Assembly (NCBI GenBank): GCA_015680685.1 | Contig: MNCI01010504.1 | Coordinates: forward strand, 886,502-950,501 | Reading direction: 5' to 3' | DNA length: 64,000 nucleotides | Source: Gnetum montanum | Taxonomy: Eukaryota; Streptophyta; Gnetopsida; Gnetales; Gnetaceae | In this document: one piece after another, positions 21,960 to 33,554 of the stretch | Position numbering within the stretch: position 1 is the first letter of the stretch | Layout of the letters: each line of letters opens with the position of its first letter | Program-made: the position numbers and the translations under genes | Notes under the pieces: model-generated | Databases searched by the model: none | What the model was told of the DNA's origin: nothing | The model's input: only the letters and a program-made list of their open reading frames with translations

Positions 21960-24900
21960 AAGGGAAGAGCTAGGTAAATCTAGCATTTATTGAGGAGAGT
22001 GAAGAGCTTCTCTAGCATCTCCCCCAAGCCAGGATTCCAACATGGGATGGGGCCCTGCACAGGTACATTTGTTTTCTCCTATTTTTCTCAGCATTTTGTT
22101 AACATCATTACCTAGAATAGAATTTTATGGCCACAATTTTGGGGTTGTTTCAGGTTTATCTGGAATTTTTCATGTTAGCGTGAGTGCCTAGGGCATGAGT
22201 GTGTGGGTTGAGAATGAGCATCTTGGGCATCTTGGGCCATAGGCTTTCTGGATTTCTTGGGGCTTGAGCACCAAGTTTCTAGCAGCGTGAGTGCCAGGAG
22301 AAGGAAAAGCCAATGTGAGTGCAGGGGAAGGCTAGTTTTCTTCTTTTTTGCAGCATGAGCCATGTTATTGGGGAGCTTTACCATGATCACCAGGTCTTGG
22401 GCAACGTGAGCAAAGGGAAAGGGCACTAGGGCAGCATGAGCTGCAGGTTCTAGGGTAGGGCAACGTGAGCTACAGACAGGGGTTCCAAGGCAGCGTGAGC
22501 TGCAGGCTTCCTAATATGGAATGTGAGTTCTGTGGTAGATAGGCATCAGGGGTTGCTAGAATAGGCCTTGATTTCCTACAACACGAGTTGCTGGGAAAAG
22601 GCCCCAAAGTGAGCGTGATCCTAGAAAGTCAGTATCAATTTTCCTAGGAAGGTTAGTGTGAGTTTGGCCAGAAAGGCCAGCGTGAGTGGTGAAAGCAAGC
22701 CCCAGTGTGAGCGTGGTCCTAGAAAGTCAGTGTCATTTATCCTAGGAATGTCAGCATGAGTTGGGCCATGAAGGCCAGCATGAGTGATCTAAATAGGCCC
22801 CACTATGAGTAGCTGAACATACCCCAGCATGAGCACAAGGTCTTCTAGCGTGAGTTGTAGGATTCCCAGGGCTCTAGTGTGAGTTGCAGGATTCCTAGGG
22901 TAAGTTGTAGGTTCCCAACGTGAGTTTTTAGGTTCCAGCATGAGCTAGAATGTGGGAACCTAGCGTGAGTGCTGGGAAAGGATGGTGTGGTTTTGCTGGA
23001 ATAGTCCCAACATGAGCCCTCCCAGCATGAGCTAAAATGTGAATCCATGCATTCTTTGTCGGGATGTCCATTGCTTGCTTTTTCATGTTTATACTATTTA
23101 TTTGTTTTCCTAAAATCGATGATTTAAACCTTGCTTCAGTGAGTGTTTGTGTTCTTTAATTTTGTAAGGATTTATTTTGAAATGGATTTCAATGCACCCC
23201 GGTGAGCATCAGATACACTAAATAGATATTAGTATCCTTGTTTCATGGGATGAAGCTATGCATTTAAAGTATTTGTTTATGTGATTTTGGGTTTATGTGA
23301 ATTTTACCTATTGTTAGCAGTTAGACTTTTACTTATCTAATATTTTGGCTGTGTGCATGGGACCTAAACCTTCTCTTCTCATGGTTGAGCTTGTTGGCAT
23401 ACTTGCTTGGTTTGGCCCCTTTGGACCGGACACACCTCCCTATGACATGCACATCGGGCCCCATGAGATATGGTTCCATCCTGGTGTTAGTTCATTTTTT
23501 TCTTTCATCCTACAAAATTTTAGTGTGGTTATATGGTCTCACCTGAGTGAATAGTTGGCTTGTGATATGATCGAGATAGTGTTTCCTGGTTCTACACAAG
23601 GCATGCTTGCCTTTATTACTGATATCGATGAGAGACTTTTTAAGGTTGAGGGAGGCTATGCTGAGGGCCCTAGATCTACTTGTCCCTTGACTTGTGTGTG
23701 GGAGATGCCCACTTGTGTTCATTACAATAGCAACAACACACTTTTCTTAGCCTTCCATGTGCACACTCTATTCCAGAACCCACCTAGGATAGTATATAGA
23801 GTGGACAAGTATGCTCCTTTTTGCCTTACTTTACTTTTTTATTCCCTTTTAAATTTTATATCATAATCTAAATGAAAATGTTTTTTTGCTATGCAAGACC
23901 TGCTTTGATGAACATGGGATGCGCGATGATGATGGTGGGCTTGCTTTAGCATGCACAGTGCTAGAGACATTCATGACGGGCCCCATTCTTCGTGTCGCGG
24001 TACTAGACCAGACAAAGGTGGCTATTGTTAACTACCATAGGTAGTTTTTAGGAGCCTTTGAGCACTGCCAAGTTCATGGTTGGTTACATGAGGATTGGTC
24101 TTCTAATGGGCCAATTTTTCCTCAAAGAATTGATCCTGTGCCTACCCCACCTATGCCACTTACTGATGGTAAATGACCACAACCTACACTCCATTTTCTT
24201 TTTTGTTGGATTATTGTGTACTATGTTTTTAACTCTTCACTCTATGTTTTCCTTTTATAATAGCCATCCCCTCCGAGGAAGTTATTGTTATAATAGGATG
24301 CACTGAGGCCAAACTTTTTATGAAATTTGGGGAGGTAGAGTAGTCACAACAATGGTTGCAGAGGAAGGCTTTTCAGTTGATCTTCAGCCACCTTACCCAA
24401 GCAGGTCTGATGGACTTGTTCATAGCTTTGACTCCTAGTATTCCAGTTACTAAGATGATCACCATTATTGATTCTTTCAATGATGATGCTTCTCATTCTA
24501 GCACACGAGTTCAAGGAGTCAAGGTATATTTTCACCTAACCACTGAATTCCTTTATGATCATTTTGGCATGCCCATGGATGGTGCCAGGGTGACTATAGA
24601 TAAAGCAACAAAAAAGGGCTAGGGCATAAGAGAGCTTGAGAAGTGGTTAGGTATGTCTCGGGGTCCTCAGGCCTTTGCCATGCAAGATGATACCTGATCA
24701 ATGGAGATGAACTTCCTATCTCCTCTCTTCTGGGCATGGGCATTCCCCAAATCTCTTTCTCAAGGAAGAAACCTTGGGATCAAGTCTACACGTGTCATGC
24801 ATGCAGTCTTAGAGACAGGCATGCACTACAACTGGGCACAATTTCTTGTATCTAGTTTTCGTCGGGCAATCATTAGGTTATGTTGAAACATCCATGCTAA

Positions 24901-27040
24901 AACTCATTTTACATTTTCCTTCTTTGCGGGGTTCCTAGTAGTTCCTAGTAGTTTATGATAATAACCGCTATATTTTGAGGGATCATTCACAACTATCCTA
25001 TCCTTGGATTCACCATTTTTTTAGCACCACTAGATCCTTGGACCCACCGTAAGACATTAAGGAATCAGTATCAGTTACTAGTGGAGGTGCAACCAGCTGT
25101 TCCCATCATTCCCATGATAGATTGGAATTGGAACCACCTAAGTTGCACATGTCTATTAAAATGGCTAAACATTTGATTGGTGAGATTGTTGGAAGTCCAA
25201 GGCAAAGGTGAAGAGAAAAGAATGTCCAAGGGATCCTACTCTAGATGTGATATCACCAAAAGCAAAGAAGATTCTGTTTGTATTGCTAGTGGAGGATAAG
25301 TAGCTCATTATATTGTTATATATTTATTATTATTATTATTTTGTTGTTTTTTGACCTATACGTTAGATATACTATGTTATACTAACTCTAAAATTCTAGA
25401 ACTATCAAAAGAAAGTCCTGAGAAAGAGAGAGAGGCTTTGGCCCCGATGGTTGATCCTGAAGTGGTTGTCACAGGGCCAGAGGAAGAGGCTAAGGAAAGA
25501 GAATAAACAATGGAAGAACCTCCCACCTTGCAAGAGGATGATGTAAAAAATGTCATGGGGATGAGGCTTGCAAAGGATTTGGATGCACTTAGGCATTCAA
25601 GTGATGAAAGAGATGTCTTCGATGGCTTCTTCGATGGATCTTTGCAGCTTGGTTATCCACCCAAGTTAAACATCAAAGGGCTTTTTGGTAAGTTCCTTTT
25701 ATCTTAATCCATGTTTTGTACCATTTAATTTTCATGTGTTGTTTTTGATTATCTTGATCATTTCTAGCATCAGAGGTAGATGCTGAGATTTTTGAGGCAC
25801 ATACATCCTGAGCAGAGGTGTCAGGATCACAAGTTTCGATTGAGGTGACCTCCCCTACTTGTCCCACATCAACCAACTAGCTAAGACCATGGTATGAGAT
25901 GCCTAATAAAATATACTTTGTTAAAGGCATCATTAATGATGTGGTCACTCACCTACAAGAAGCTCATTCAGAACTAGGTATGTGTGTATTATGTATTACG
26001 CTAAGTATCTGGGTTTATTGTGTTTCTTTTTGTTCATTATTGATTGTAGATGATTCATATGTGCAGCACTTACACTTGTAAGTGCCAAGCTCTAGTGGGA
26101 TCCTTCTGAAGCTACTCACATTGATGCCATCCCTAAATTGCTAAGGAATATTGAGCAAGTCCCTAGGAATGTGTACGTTGCAGTTTCTAGTTGCGTCATA
26201 CAAAACACCAAGTCGCTTTGGACTTGTAGGAATTCAGTTGAGTATCTATGGGACAAGGTCCACTCATTAAAGGAAGTTCTAGAAAAGGAGAGAGAGGAGA
26301 AAAGGGATCTCCAATTGCGTTACAATCTTGCTACTGCTAGGTTGTCTAGTGAAAGCACTTAGCACACATCTGAAATCACCTATGCGCATTACTGAACGAT
26401 TTTGAATAGCAAAGTGTAGGCTACACAGGATCTAGCTGAGCAAAAGGCATAGATGGATTTGCTGAATAGAAAATGCCATGATTGGAAATCCTTTGTGGCT
26501 AAGGTATGAAAGTTGGGCTGAGAACAAAAGGACTACAAGCATGAATATAAGAAATGGTTAAAGGAGGAGTTAGTTGAACATTGTCGGATGGAGATGTTCA
26601 TCAATGGGTTAGGCTTGCAGCATGCTTATGACAAGTTTGTCGAGTGCACCGAGGTGGACGGATCTCCCAAGAGAACCATAACTATCGCCTCTAGGAAGGA
26701 TTTGATAAGCATGTTCTCTCTTGAGCATCCTACTTGGACTTTGGTGGACAAGGGTAAAACCTTGGCTGGCATTGATCTTGACCTGGAGGATGATTGGGCA
26801 AATGTGCCCAAGGAGGAGATTCTAGAGCATTTGGAGGCTAACTTAGGGCCCTCCTCACTTGTGAGTGTTTTATTGTGGCATTTATTTTGTGTATGTTTTT
26901 GTTGTTTTCAATGTTAGTGTTACTGTTTTTCTAGTTTTGTGTTTATGATTGGCTTTACTACTCTTACCTATTTTTTGTTTTCTACCTTGTTATAGGGATA
27001 TGTTACTGATGGAGCTAGCCCCAGTGGCAAGAGCAGATGA
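21960..27040 (+). CDS. Antisense multi-exon gene, E2 copy
   Basis: Proposed exons are up to 22062 (ending CCTGCACAG|GTACAT), about 23321-23818, 23898-24168, 24264-25299, 25400-25687, 25768-25977, 26067-26860 and 26996-27040 (stop TGA). Intron 1 is long and holds the word array. Later introns are 79-135 nt, ordinary plant sizes. Conserved blocks are NFSVVIWSHL and FQNPPRIVYR (exon 2), WLHEDW (exon 3), GLMDLFIALTPSIPVTKM and VYFHLTTEFLYDHFGMPMDG (exon 4), an acidic Glu-rich linker, and a Lys/Glu-rich coiled coil (LKEVLEKEREEKRDL) in exon 6, then AYDKFVE and EEILEHLEAN. Compared with P and E3 it is the most diverged copy. Several in-frame stops show it is now dead. Function unknown. Confidence 0.75.
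22150..23045. repeat. AGCRTGAGT-word array in intron 1 of the E2 antisense gene
   Basis: More than 30 copies of AGCATGAG, AGCGTGAG and close variants are spread over about 900 bp at irregular spacing, in a single orientation. The same word fills the E2 gag leader (31395-31640) and LTR (32820-33480). The short open frames here are low-complexity products of the word. Confidence 0.9.
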
Positions 27041-27429
27041 TGAAGAAGATCATGGGGACTAGCCACCTCCATGAGTTTAGTGTTAATTAGAATTTAGCTA
27101 TTAAATGTTTTGTATTTTTTAATGTTTGATGGAAACATATGGTTGACAAATGTAATGATATGGACCTAGTTACGGCATAACATGTTGGAATTTTTCTACC
27201 ATATCGATGTATCATTTTTTGTATTTGTTTTCTCTTTTTATTTTCTTTTTTTTAAAGTATTATCGTGAACATATGTGCGTAGCTAAATGTAAAATGGGGA
27301 AGAAAATGTAAATAAACACTTGTAAAAGAGGAAAGTAACAAGAAGACATAGATCGAGATTGCAACTTGTGTCATTTGAACAAAAATTTAACCTAACATAG
27401 TAAATGTTTGTAAACTTGCAACATATTGA

Positions 27430-27670
27430 ACTCTAGTTTAAAGCCATTTCAGGCTATGTGCATTAGTTTAAAGTCATGATGGACTATTGCATCTGTTGTT
27501 AAAGAAGGAAAGATTACCAGTTCTATGCCATAGTGGGCCAAAAGGAATAACAATTTTAGAAAGCTTTTAAAAGGAACTAGTCATTTTTGATTGTGGCTAG
27601 TTTAACATCATTGTGAAAGTTCGCTAGCAGTTTAACATTGTACCAAAAAATTGGTAGTTTAACGTCATTC
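27430..27670. repeat. Module-boundary repeat (antisense gene / protease), E2
   Basis: About five decayed units: AGTTTAAAGCCATTTCAGGC, AGTTTAAAGTCATGATGGAC, TAGTTTAACATCATTGTG, AGTTTAACATTGTACC and TAGTTTAACGTCATTCTGG. E4 has the same run of units at 62040-62290. Confidence 0.75.
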
Positions 27671-27690
27671 TGGACATCTAGTGATTCGCT

Positions 27691-28590
27691 CTAGTTATTG
27701 AGTTGCCTCTTAATTATTTGTAGCTTAATGTGAGGGGTTGGGCATGCTGGTATGATCTTATACTCACCTTCTCCTTCATCGGTGATGACAAAGGGTAACT
27801 CCAACCAAGAGACATCAGTGGGAATGGCTCCTATGTTTGTGTTGTCTGGTGCTTCCTCAATTTTAGTAGGATTTTGAGTTAACATTGGGTTTATGTCTTG
27901 AAGTATGCTCATAGTTCCTTGCTTAGGCTCGACAAGCTCAATTACTGACTCTTGATCTACCTCAGGATGTGAGGATATGAGTGATACTATTGTATCCCCA
28001 TGTATGATGATTTCACTGCTCTCGTAAGGTAGGTGGATCTCTTGATGGATTAGTGAGGATATGACTCTAAGTTGAGCTAGCCAAGGATGTCGTAGAATTA
28101 GATTAAATCCTAGCATTTCATCAACCACTATGAATTTAGTTGATGTGGGGAATTGGTCTCCAGCTATGAAATCTAAGGTAACCATACCTTTCACCCCAAC
28201 ACGGGAACCACTAAACTATTTTAGAAAATAAGTTATCATGCGCTGTATTTGTTCAGTAAGTCCTAGTTTTTCAATGATAGGAAAAGGTATTACGTTGGTC
28301 TCTGCACTGTCATCGACATGCACACTACGTATCTTGAAATGATTGACCTGTATCATTATGAACATAGGGGCTATGGTGACTTCTCCTATTTTTTCATCTA
28401 GCTTAATGTCCTTAGCACAAAACTCTAGGGACTTAGTCTTTGATTCCTACGCTTGCAGAAACAATACTGCATAAATGGATGGTTCATTTGCAGGAAGGTC
28501 TTCACTAACAACAATTGAAGTTAGCATCCACATGAGAGCTTCTCGATGTACTGGTGAAGTCATTACTAGGTCCTATAGAATTAAAGAAGT
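27691..28590 (-). pseudogene. Protease of E2
   Basis: It aligns with the E1 protease throughout: FPTSTKFIVVDEMLGFNLIL, HPWLAQLRVISS, HQEIHLPYESSE. The loop at about 28295-28320 reads DDSAETNV in place of DDGAATNV, so the catalytic Gly-Ala is damaged. A charged tail follows, ending IKRQLNN and a stop. A possible splice donor (GAGAAG|GTGAGTAT) lies at about 27767. Stops at 28215 and elsewhere show it is inactive. Confidence 0.8.
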
Positions 28591-28599
28591 ATTCTTTTG

Positions 28600-31336
28600 T
28601 TTCAAGGCTTGCGTGACCTAGGTCAACGTGCTTGCTAGGTATTTACCATTTGGGATATCCTTGTCTATGGAGATTTGGTCCATTTGACCCAGCATTCATA
28701 TTTCTCGTGGAGGAATTTTTGTGTTGATAACTAAGGATGCTGGGTTCGGGACACAACCCATGACATTATTCTTATTTTGATGACTCATACTAGGCTCATT
28801 AATGGATGGACCCATAGGAACAACATTTAGTGGTGTGGGCTTTGGTGCTCCCAATTTGTGCTCATGGTTTTCTCTTTCCAAGCACTCTCTTGTTAGTCTA
28901 TCGGCAAGACGTTCTCACAAAGGTCATGGGGGAATGGAGGAGGGTTGTGTGTCAGGGTGTTTTGGCATTCAGATCACAAAGGGAATGGGTCATTTTTTAA
29001 ACGGTGTGGTTTTTGTTGCAACGGATGGAGGTACGTGGACAACAAATGGTTTTTGTGATGTAGGGGATGTGTGTATGATGAAAGGGATTTGAGGAGATGT
29101 TGGGGTAGGTGTGTTTTCTGAAGGCCTACAGATCAAAAAAAGGTTTTTATTGGATGTTTTGTCTATTCTCCACATGGATAGTATTAATCACATATGGTGC
29201 ATCATTGGTCTTAAGAGGATCCTTGTGGACTCTCATGGGTTGGTTTTGGGGTCTTACTGAGTTTGCCTCATCGAATACTACTTCACCCTTGTCAATCATG
29301 CATTGTATATCCTGTTTCAAGGTGAAATAGTAATTAGTCCCATGACCACACCATTGGTGATATTCAAAAAACCTATCCAACCTAAAGCCTCTTGGAATGG
29401 GGGTTTCATTAGCTGTTGCTAAGGCTGGGTTCTTGGCCAACTCACAGAATCGATCATGTTTTTGAGACGCCGTAGGAGACATATGTTTCTGTTTGATTAA
29501 CCTGGCATTTAGAAGTTGATCAAGTAATTTTGAGGGCTTCATAGGAAATGGTGTATATTGAGAGGGATCTTTTCTTTCAAATGTATGGGCATGACCCATG
29601 TTGGTGTTTCTATTTGAGGAAGTTTCGAGTATAGGTGTGGGTGTGTTTCTTTCATGGCCATTTGGGATAGTAGGTCATTTTTTCTTTTTTCCTAGATGGC
29701 TAGGTCAGGCTATCTTGGCCACTCCTGCTACCATTGTCTTGGATTTATCTTTCCTCATATGTTGGCTCCTAAAGGTCAAGTAAGTTGGGTCATTACTTGT
29801 TTGTGCCACCACTTCTATATCTTTAATTTGCACAAATGCTTGGCTTAATATGCAAGCTTTCAAATAGTAAATATTTGACTCAATAAAGTCATTCACAACT
29901 ACCTTAAGCATGGTAAGTAGATATGTTTCATGGATGGGCTCATGAGTTCATTCAAGGCTACACTCCACCTTTGGATAAATTTCTGTGCTGGCTCTAACGG
30001 CGCTTGTTTAATCTGAATGAAGCTATCCAACGTGGCTTCAAGTTTTAGATTGTACTTGAAATGGGTGACAAACTGGTGCAACAAGTTCTCTAGAGAAGAT
30101 ATGGAGCTGTGGAGTAAAGCTTGGTACTTGTCTAAGGCTTTTTTGGTTTAGGACATAGTAAACACATGTAGAATTACATGAGGCCATGCCTGAAGCAATA
30201 CACATTTTGTTCAAAATGTTACTAGTGAGCATTTGGATCTCCCTCTCCATTGTACTTGGTTAGCTGGGGTAATGAAACTCCCTTTAGCAAGGTTAATCGT
30301 GGAACTGAGGGGTCGATTCGATCATCTTGATAGAAGTCCAGTACCTTGACTTGGTGTTCATAGTTTTAAGGCATTTTAATTGTTCTACTAATGAGTGCAT
30401 CATTTTTTTCATGTCTGCCCATTCTTGAGTGGTAGGCATACCAAAGGTTTGAGTTGGTTGTGGTTGATAATGACTCGATTGTTGCATCATTTGTGGAAAG
30501 AGAGATTGTTGGACTATCGTTTACTGTGGTGAGATGACATTCGAGGCTGAGACTACGAGGTGTGGTGCACTGTAGTGAGGAGACAAGTTTTTCTAAATAG
30601 CTGGTGGAACCCAATACCCAACCACAGGTTGTTAAGTGATCAATGGTGCTTGCTGGATATGCACTTGAGTTATGTAATGGATGGACATGGAAGCTAGTAT
30701 AACTAATGGCATCCCAATTACTTGAGGTCGAAAGGTTGATCCTGCATTAGTTTGGGGAAGAGGTTGTTGGGATTATATTTGTAGAGGTATGATGGAAGTG
30801 GATGTGTTAGGTTGAACGTTGATCTTGGAGAAGATGGGAATGGAGGTGGGTGATTCCTGTAGAGAAGCTGGTGGTGGAAGTATAGTCTCTTCCAGGAAGG
30901 ATTGGAACAACAATTTTGTATGGGCATGGGGACTGACGGTGTGGTATAAATCCCCATGTTTAGATTGGGTTGTGAAGTCATCTTCCTCATCTCCACCTTG
31001 AGGCTCTATTGGAGGTGGCTGTAAGGCTTGGCTTTTTGCCATGAGAAGCTGGGATATGAGTCTATGATGGTGTTTGGAGAGAGGGATTATATCAAATGCT
31101 AAGGGGATGAACTCACAACCTCCTTTGTGAATAAGTTCATAGTCTCGCTTTGCCTCTCTGTTTACATGATCGATAGGCAAGTTGGCTTGGATCTTGACAC
31201 AGATGAACTTATACTATTTGGGTGTAAGAGTTGCATAGGTAGGGTCTTTTCCCTATATCCTGAGTGACTGGCACATAGGGCCTTGGGGGTTTATCTGTTC
31301 AATAATAGTTATGGGTTCCATAATAGTCACAGGGTT
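28600..31336 (-). pseudogene. Gag of E2
   Basis: The N-terminal region has CVKIQANLPIDHVNREAKRD (about 31205-31140). The capsid-like region spans about 30500-29700 with frameshifts and stops. The zinc-knuckle site reads FEYHQWCGHGTNYYF, so key Cys residues have been lost. A Pro-rich spacer follows with PFVVHVPP. The probable start lies at or just upstream of the ATG at 31321 (MEPITIIEQ). An in-frame TAG lies at the same codon as a TAA in E1 (after SLRI/SLRL). It is clearly older than E1. Confidence 0.8.
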
Positions 31337-31394
31337 CAAGATTTTAGTCCCAAAGTTAGAGATCGGCAGTGTTAATGGGTTAATTTGGGAGGAT

Positions 31395-31640
31395 TCGATA
31401 GTGAGCGTGAATAAACTGGGCTAGACAAGTTGAACGTGAGTAACTGACAACATGAGTTGATAGTGTTAACTGATTGATAGCATGAGCTAAGTGACAACGT
31501 GAACTAACTAACAGCGTGGGCTGACAACATGAACTAACTGACAGCATGAGTTGATAGCATGAGCATGACTAACTAACAATAGCATGAATTAACTGCAGTG
31601 TGAGATATATGGGACAGGGTGGGTAAGTCAAGTTGAACTT
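31395..31640. repeat. AGCATGAG-word array in the E2 gag leader
   Basis: About a dozen copies of AGCATGAG, AACGTGAG and similar, alternating with TAACTGACA. This is the same compartment as the E1 array at 4800-5110, but with the E2 word. Confidence 0.85.
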
Positions 31641-31860
31641 GAGTAAGCTAGTTTGACATGCTAGGCAAGTGGTGGAAGAAGCTCAATGTGGATGGTTGGT
31701 AGTGGTCGTAGAACGTTACTTGGCAGGCTATCAATGAACCAACTTGTTTAACCAATGTGTGTACACTATTTTGGTTTTTGATGATGGGGTTCAAAGTGCT
31801 CACCGTAAGAGTTTCATAGGTCTAAAGTCTCGATTAATCATAAGACTGTTTGTAGGTTGT

Positions 31861-31878
31861 CCTCCTTCTAGCGCCAAT
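31861..31878 (-). promoter_or_regulatory. Primer-binding site of E2
   Basis: Minus strand TTGGCGCTAGAAGGAGG, identical in its core to the E1 site, next to the LTR end at 31883. Confidence 0.8.
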
Positions 31879-31882
31879 TTAC

Positions 31883-33554
31883 TGTACTGACCTAAATCGT
31901 CGGTGTAATGCTAGAAGGGAAAAGCAAACACTGAAAGATCATCAGGTAGACACAGCTAACCCTTCCTTTGCATGAGGGCAAGATGGAAAAGGAAATGAAG
32001 GTAGAGTGCCTTGGATGGTCTACATGCAAATCAACCAAGGACTTCCTTGAGCATAAACTATGGCTTGTGCTAGGGTTATCGTAACTAATGATGTACAAAA
32101 CATAAACAAAAATATATGAATTGCAAACAGAGCATATACAAAACAGTATTGGGAATAAAACATAAATTGAATGTAAAATAGAGTAAAAAAATAATGGCTG
32201 GAAAAATGAGCTGTATTGTATTACTTAGAAAATATGTGCACTAGTCAAAGTGTAGTTGCGCATGTGGATGGCAGGTCAAGCACCAAGCCCCGGGGTGATG
32301 TTATGTGTTTTAGAAGTGTTTGGATGCTAGGAGTCAAGTGTGCCCAAGTGCCAAAGGATTGCTGTTTTGAGTTTCCTAACCCATCAACCTTCAAAATTTC
32401 CAACCCCATTTATGTGAATTGACAGGGTATTTATAGGGTTTGGCTGGGCTCGGGTGCAAAATTCATGGATGGGATCAACGACTGAGAATTAAGAGGAAAA
32501 TAGATGTAGTGACACATGTCCAGTGGAACTTTGTGTGTGAGTTGGACATGCGAGAGCAAGCTACATTTTGACCAAGTGCATTGTATCTTATAGCATGTGT
32601 TAGCTTACTCAAGCTAGCTTGCAATTTGGAGCATAAGAGCTTGACAAGCACACAAATGATGAAAATTTACAATGTACAACAAGAGAAATTGACTCTGGCT
32701 CACTTGGAACTTCTAGATTTCTGACTTGACTATTGCAGGATGTCAATTTGAGAGGTTTTGTGACTATTTGAGGCATCTTTTCCTGACTAGAACTTTCATC
32801 ATGCATTTATTTTTTCCTCAGCATGTGCATGCTGCACTCACGCTACACTCACGTTGCACTCATGTTGTCAGCGTGAGCTCAGCGTGAGTGAGCCAAAATG
32901 ATGTATTTTCCACCAAATTTTGATTTTTTAAAGCTTTTTTTTAGTACAACTATTGTCTAGCTATGGTTGACCCTGAGAGTGAGCTGAAAATCAGAAATTG
33001 AGCTTGAAACTAACTTGTTTTGAGCGACTTTTGGCAACTCATGCTGAACTCACGCAGCTAGCATGAGTGCAGCGTGAGTTGCAAAAACTTGCAATTTTTG
33101 GACTTGAACTTTGGAATTCTAGAGGCTGGGACCCAAATTTATCAATAGTGAACCCTGAGAATGACTTGCACCTTGGAAATTAGATCATTTTGACTCAGTT
33201 TTGGTCTCTAAAAGTTACTCACACCATACTCACGCTGGCAACGCGACCTCAGCATGAGTAACAACGTGAGTGTAAAAAATGTGAACAATTTGTCTCGAAA
33301 TTTAAACTCTTGAATGCTGAAGCTTGGAACGGTCATTAGTGGCCCCTAAGGATAGCTTGCACCTTCATATTTGGACCATTTTTGACTTAATCCTAAAGCT
33401 GTTGTAGTTACTCATGCTGAGGGCAAGCTAGCTTGACAAGGTGAGCAAGTTGGGCGTGAGCTCCATGCCTTAGTCAAATTTTGCCTCCTGAATGCTCGAA
33501 AGGTCTTGAGTTATTCTTGTTTCAAATTTTTAGGCTGAAATTAGTGGTGTTATA
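31883..33554 (-). repeat. 5' LTR of E2 (about 1672 bp)
   Basis: The end next to the PBS is TGTACTGACC. The distal end, read on the minus strand, is TATAACACCACTAATTTC, a decayed form of TGAAACACCCTAAAAT. The TATA box (TATAAATA) is on the minus strand at 32429-32436. AGCGTGAGT/ACTCACGCT words cluster in both orientations at about 32820-32890, 33040-33080, 33225-33270 and 33410-33460. Sequence to its right is the antisense gene of E3. Confidence 0.85.
32429..32436 (-). promoter_or_regulatory. TATA box of the E2 LTR
   Basis: CCCTATAAATACCC on the minus strand, matching the E3 box at 42339-42346. Confidence 0.65.

Larger units (their letters stand above)
19441..33554 (-). mobile_element. Tat-like Ty3/gypsy element E2 (RNase H to 5' LTR)
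   Basis: Minus-strand copy. Right to left it has the LTR (33554-31883), PBS, gag, protease (stop near 27691), spacer repeat, antisense gene (plus, about 21960-27040), spacer repeat and RT-RNase H (21248-19441). It stops abruptly inside the second RNase H where the P LTR begins. Its right LTR end abuts the antisense gene of E3. It is the only copy with both the protease side and the RT side of the antisense gene visible around a nearly full gene. Confidence 0.85.
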
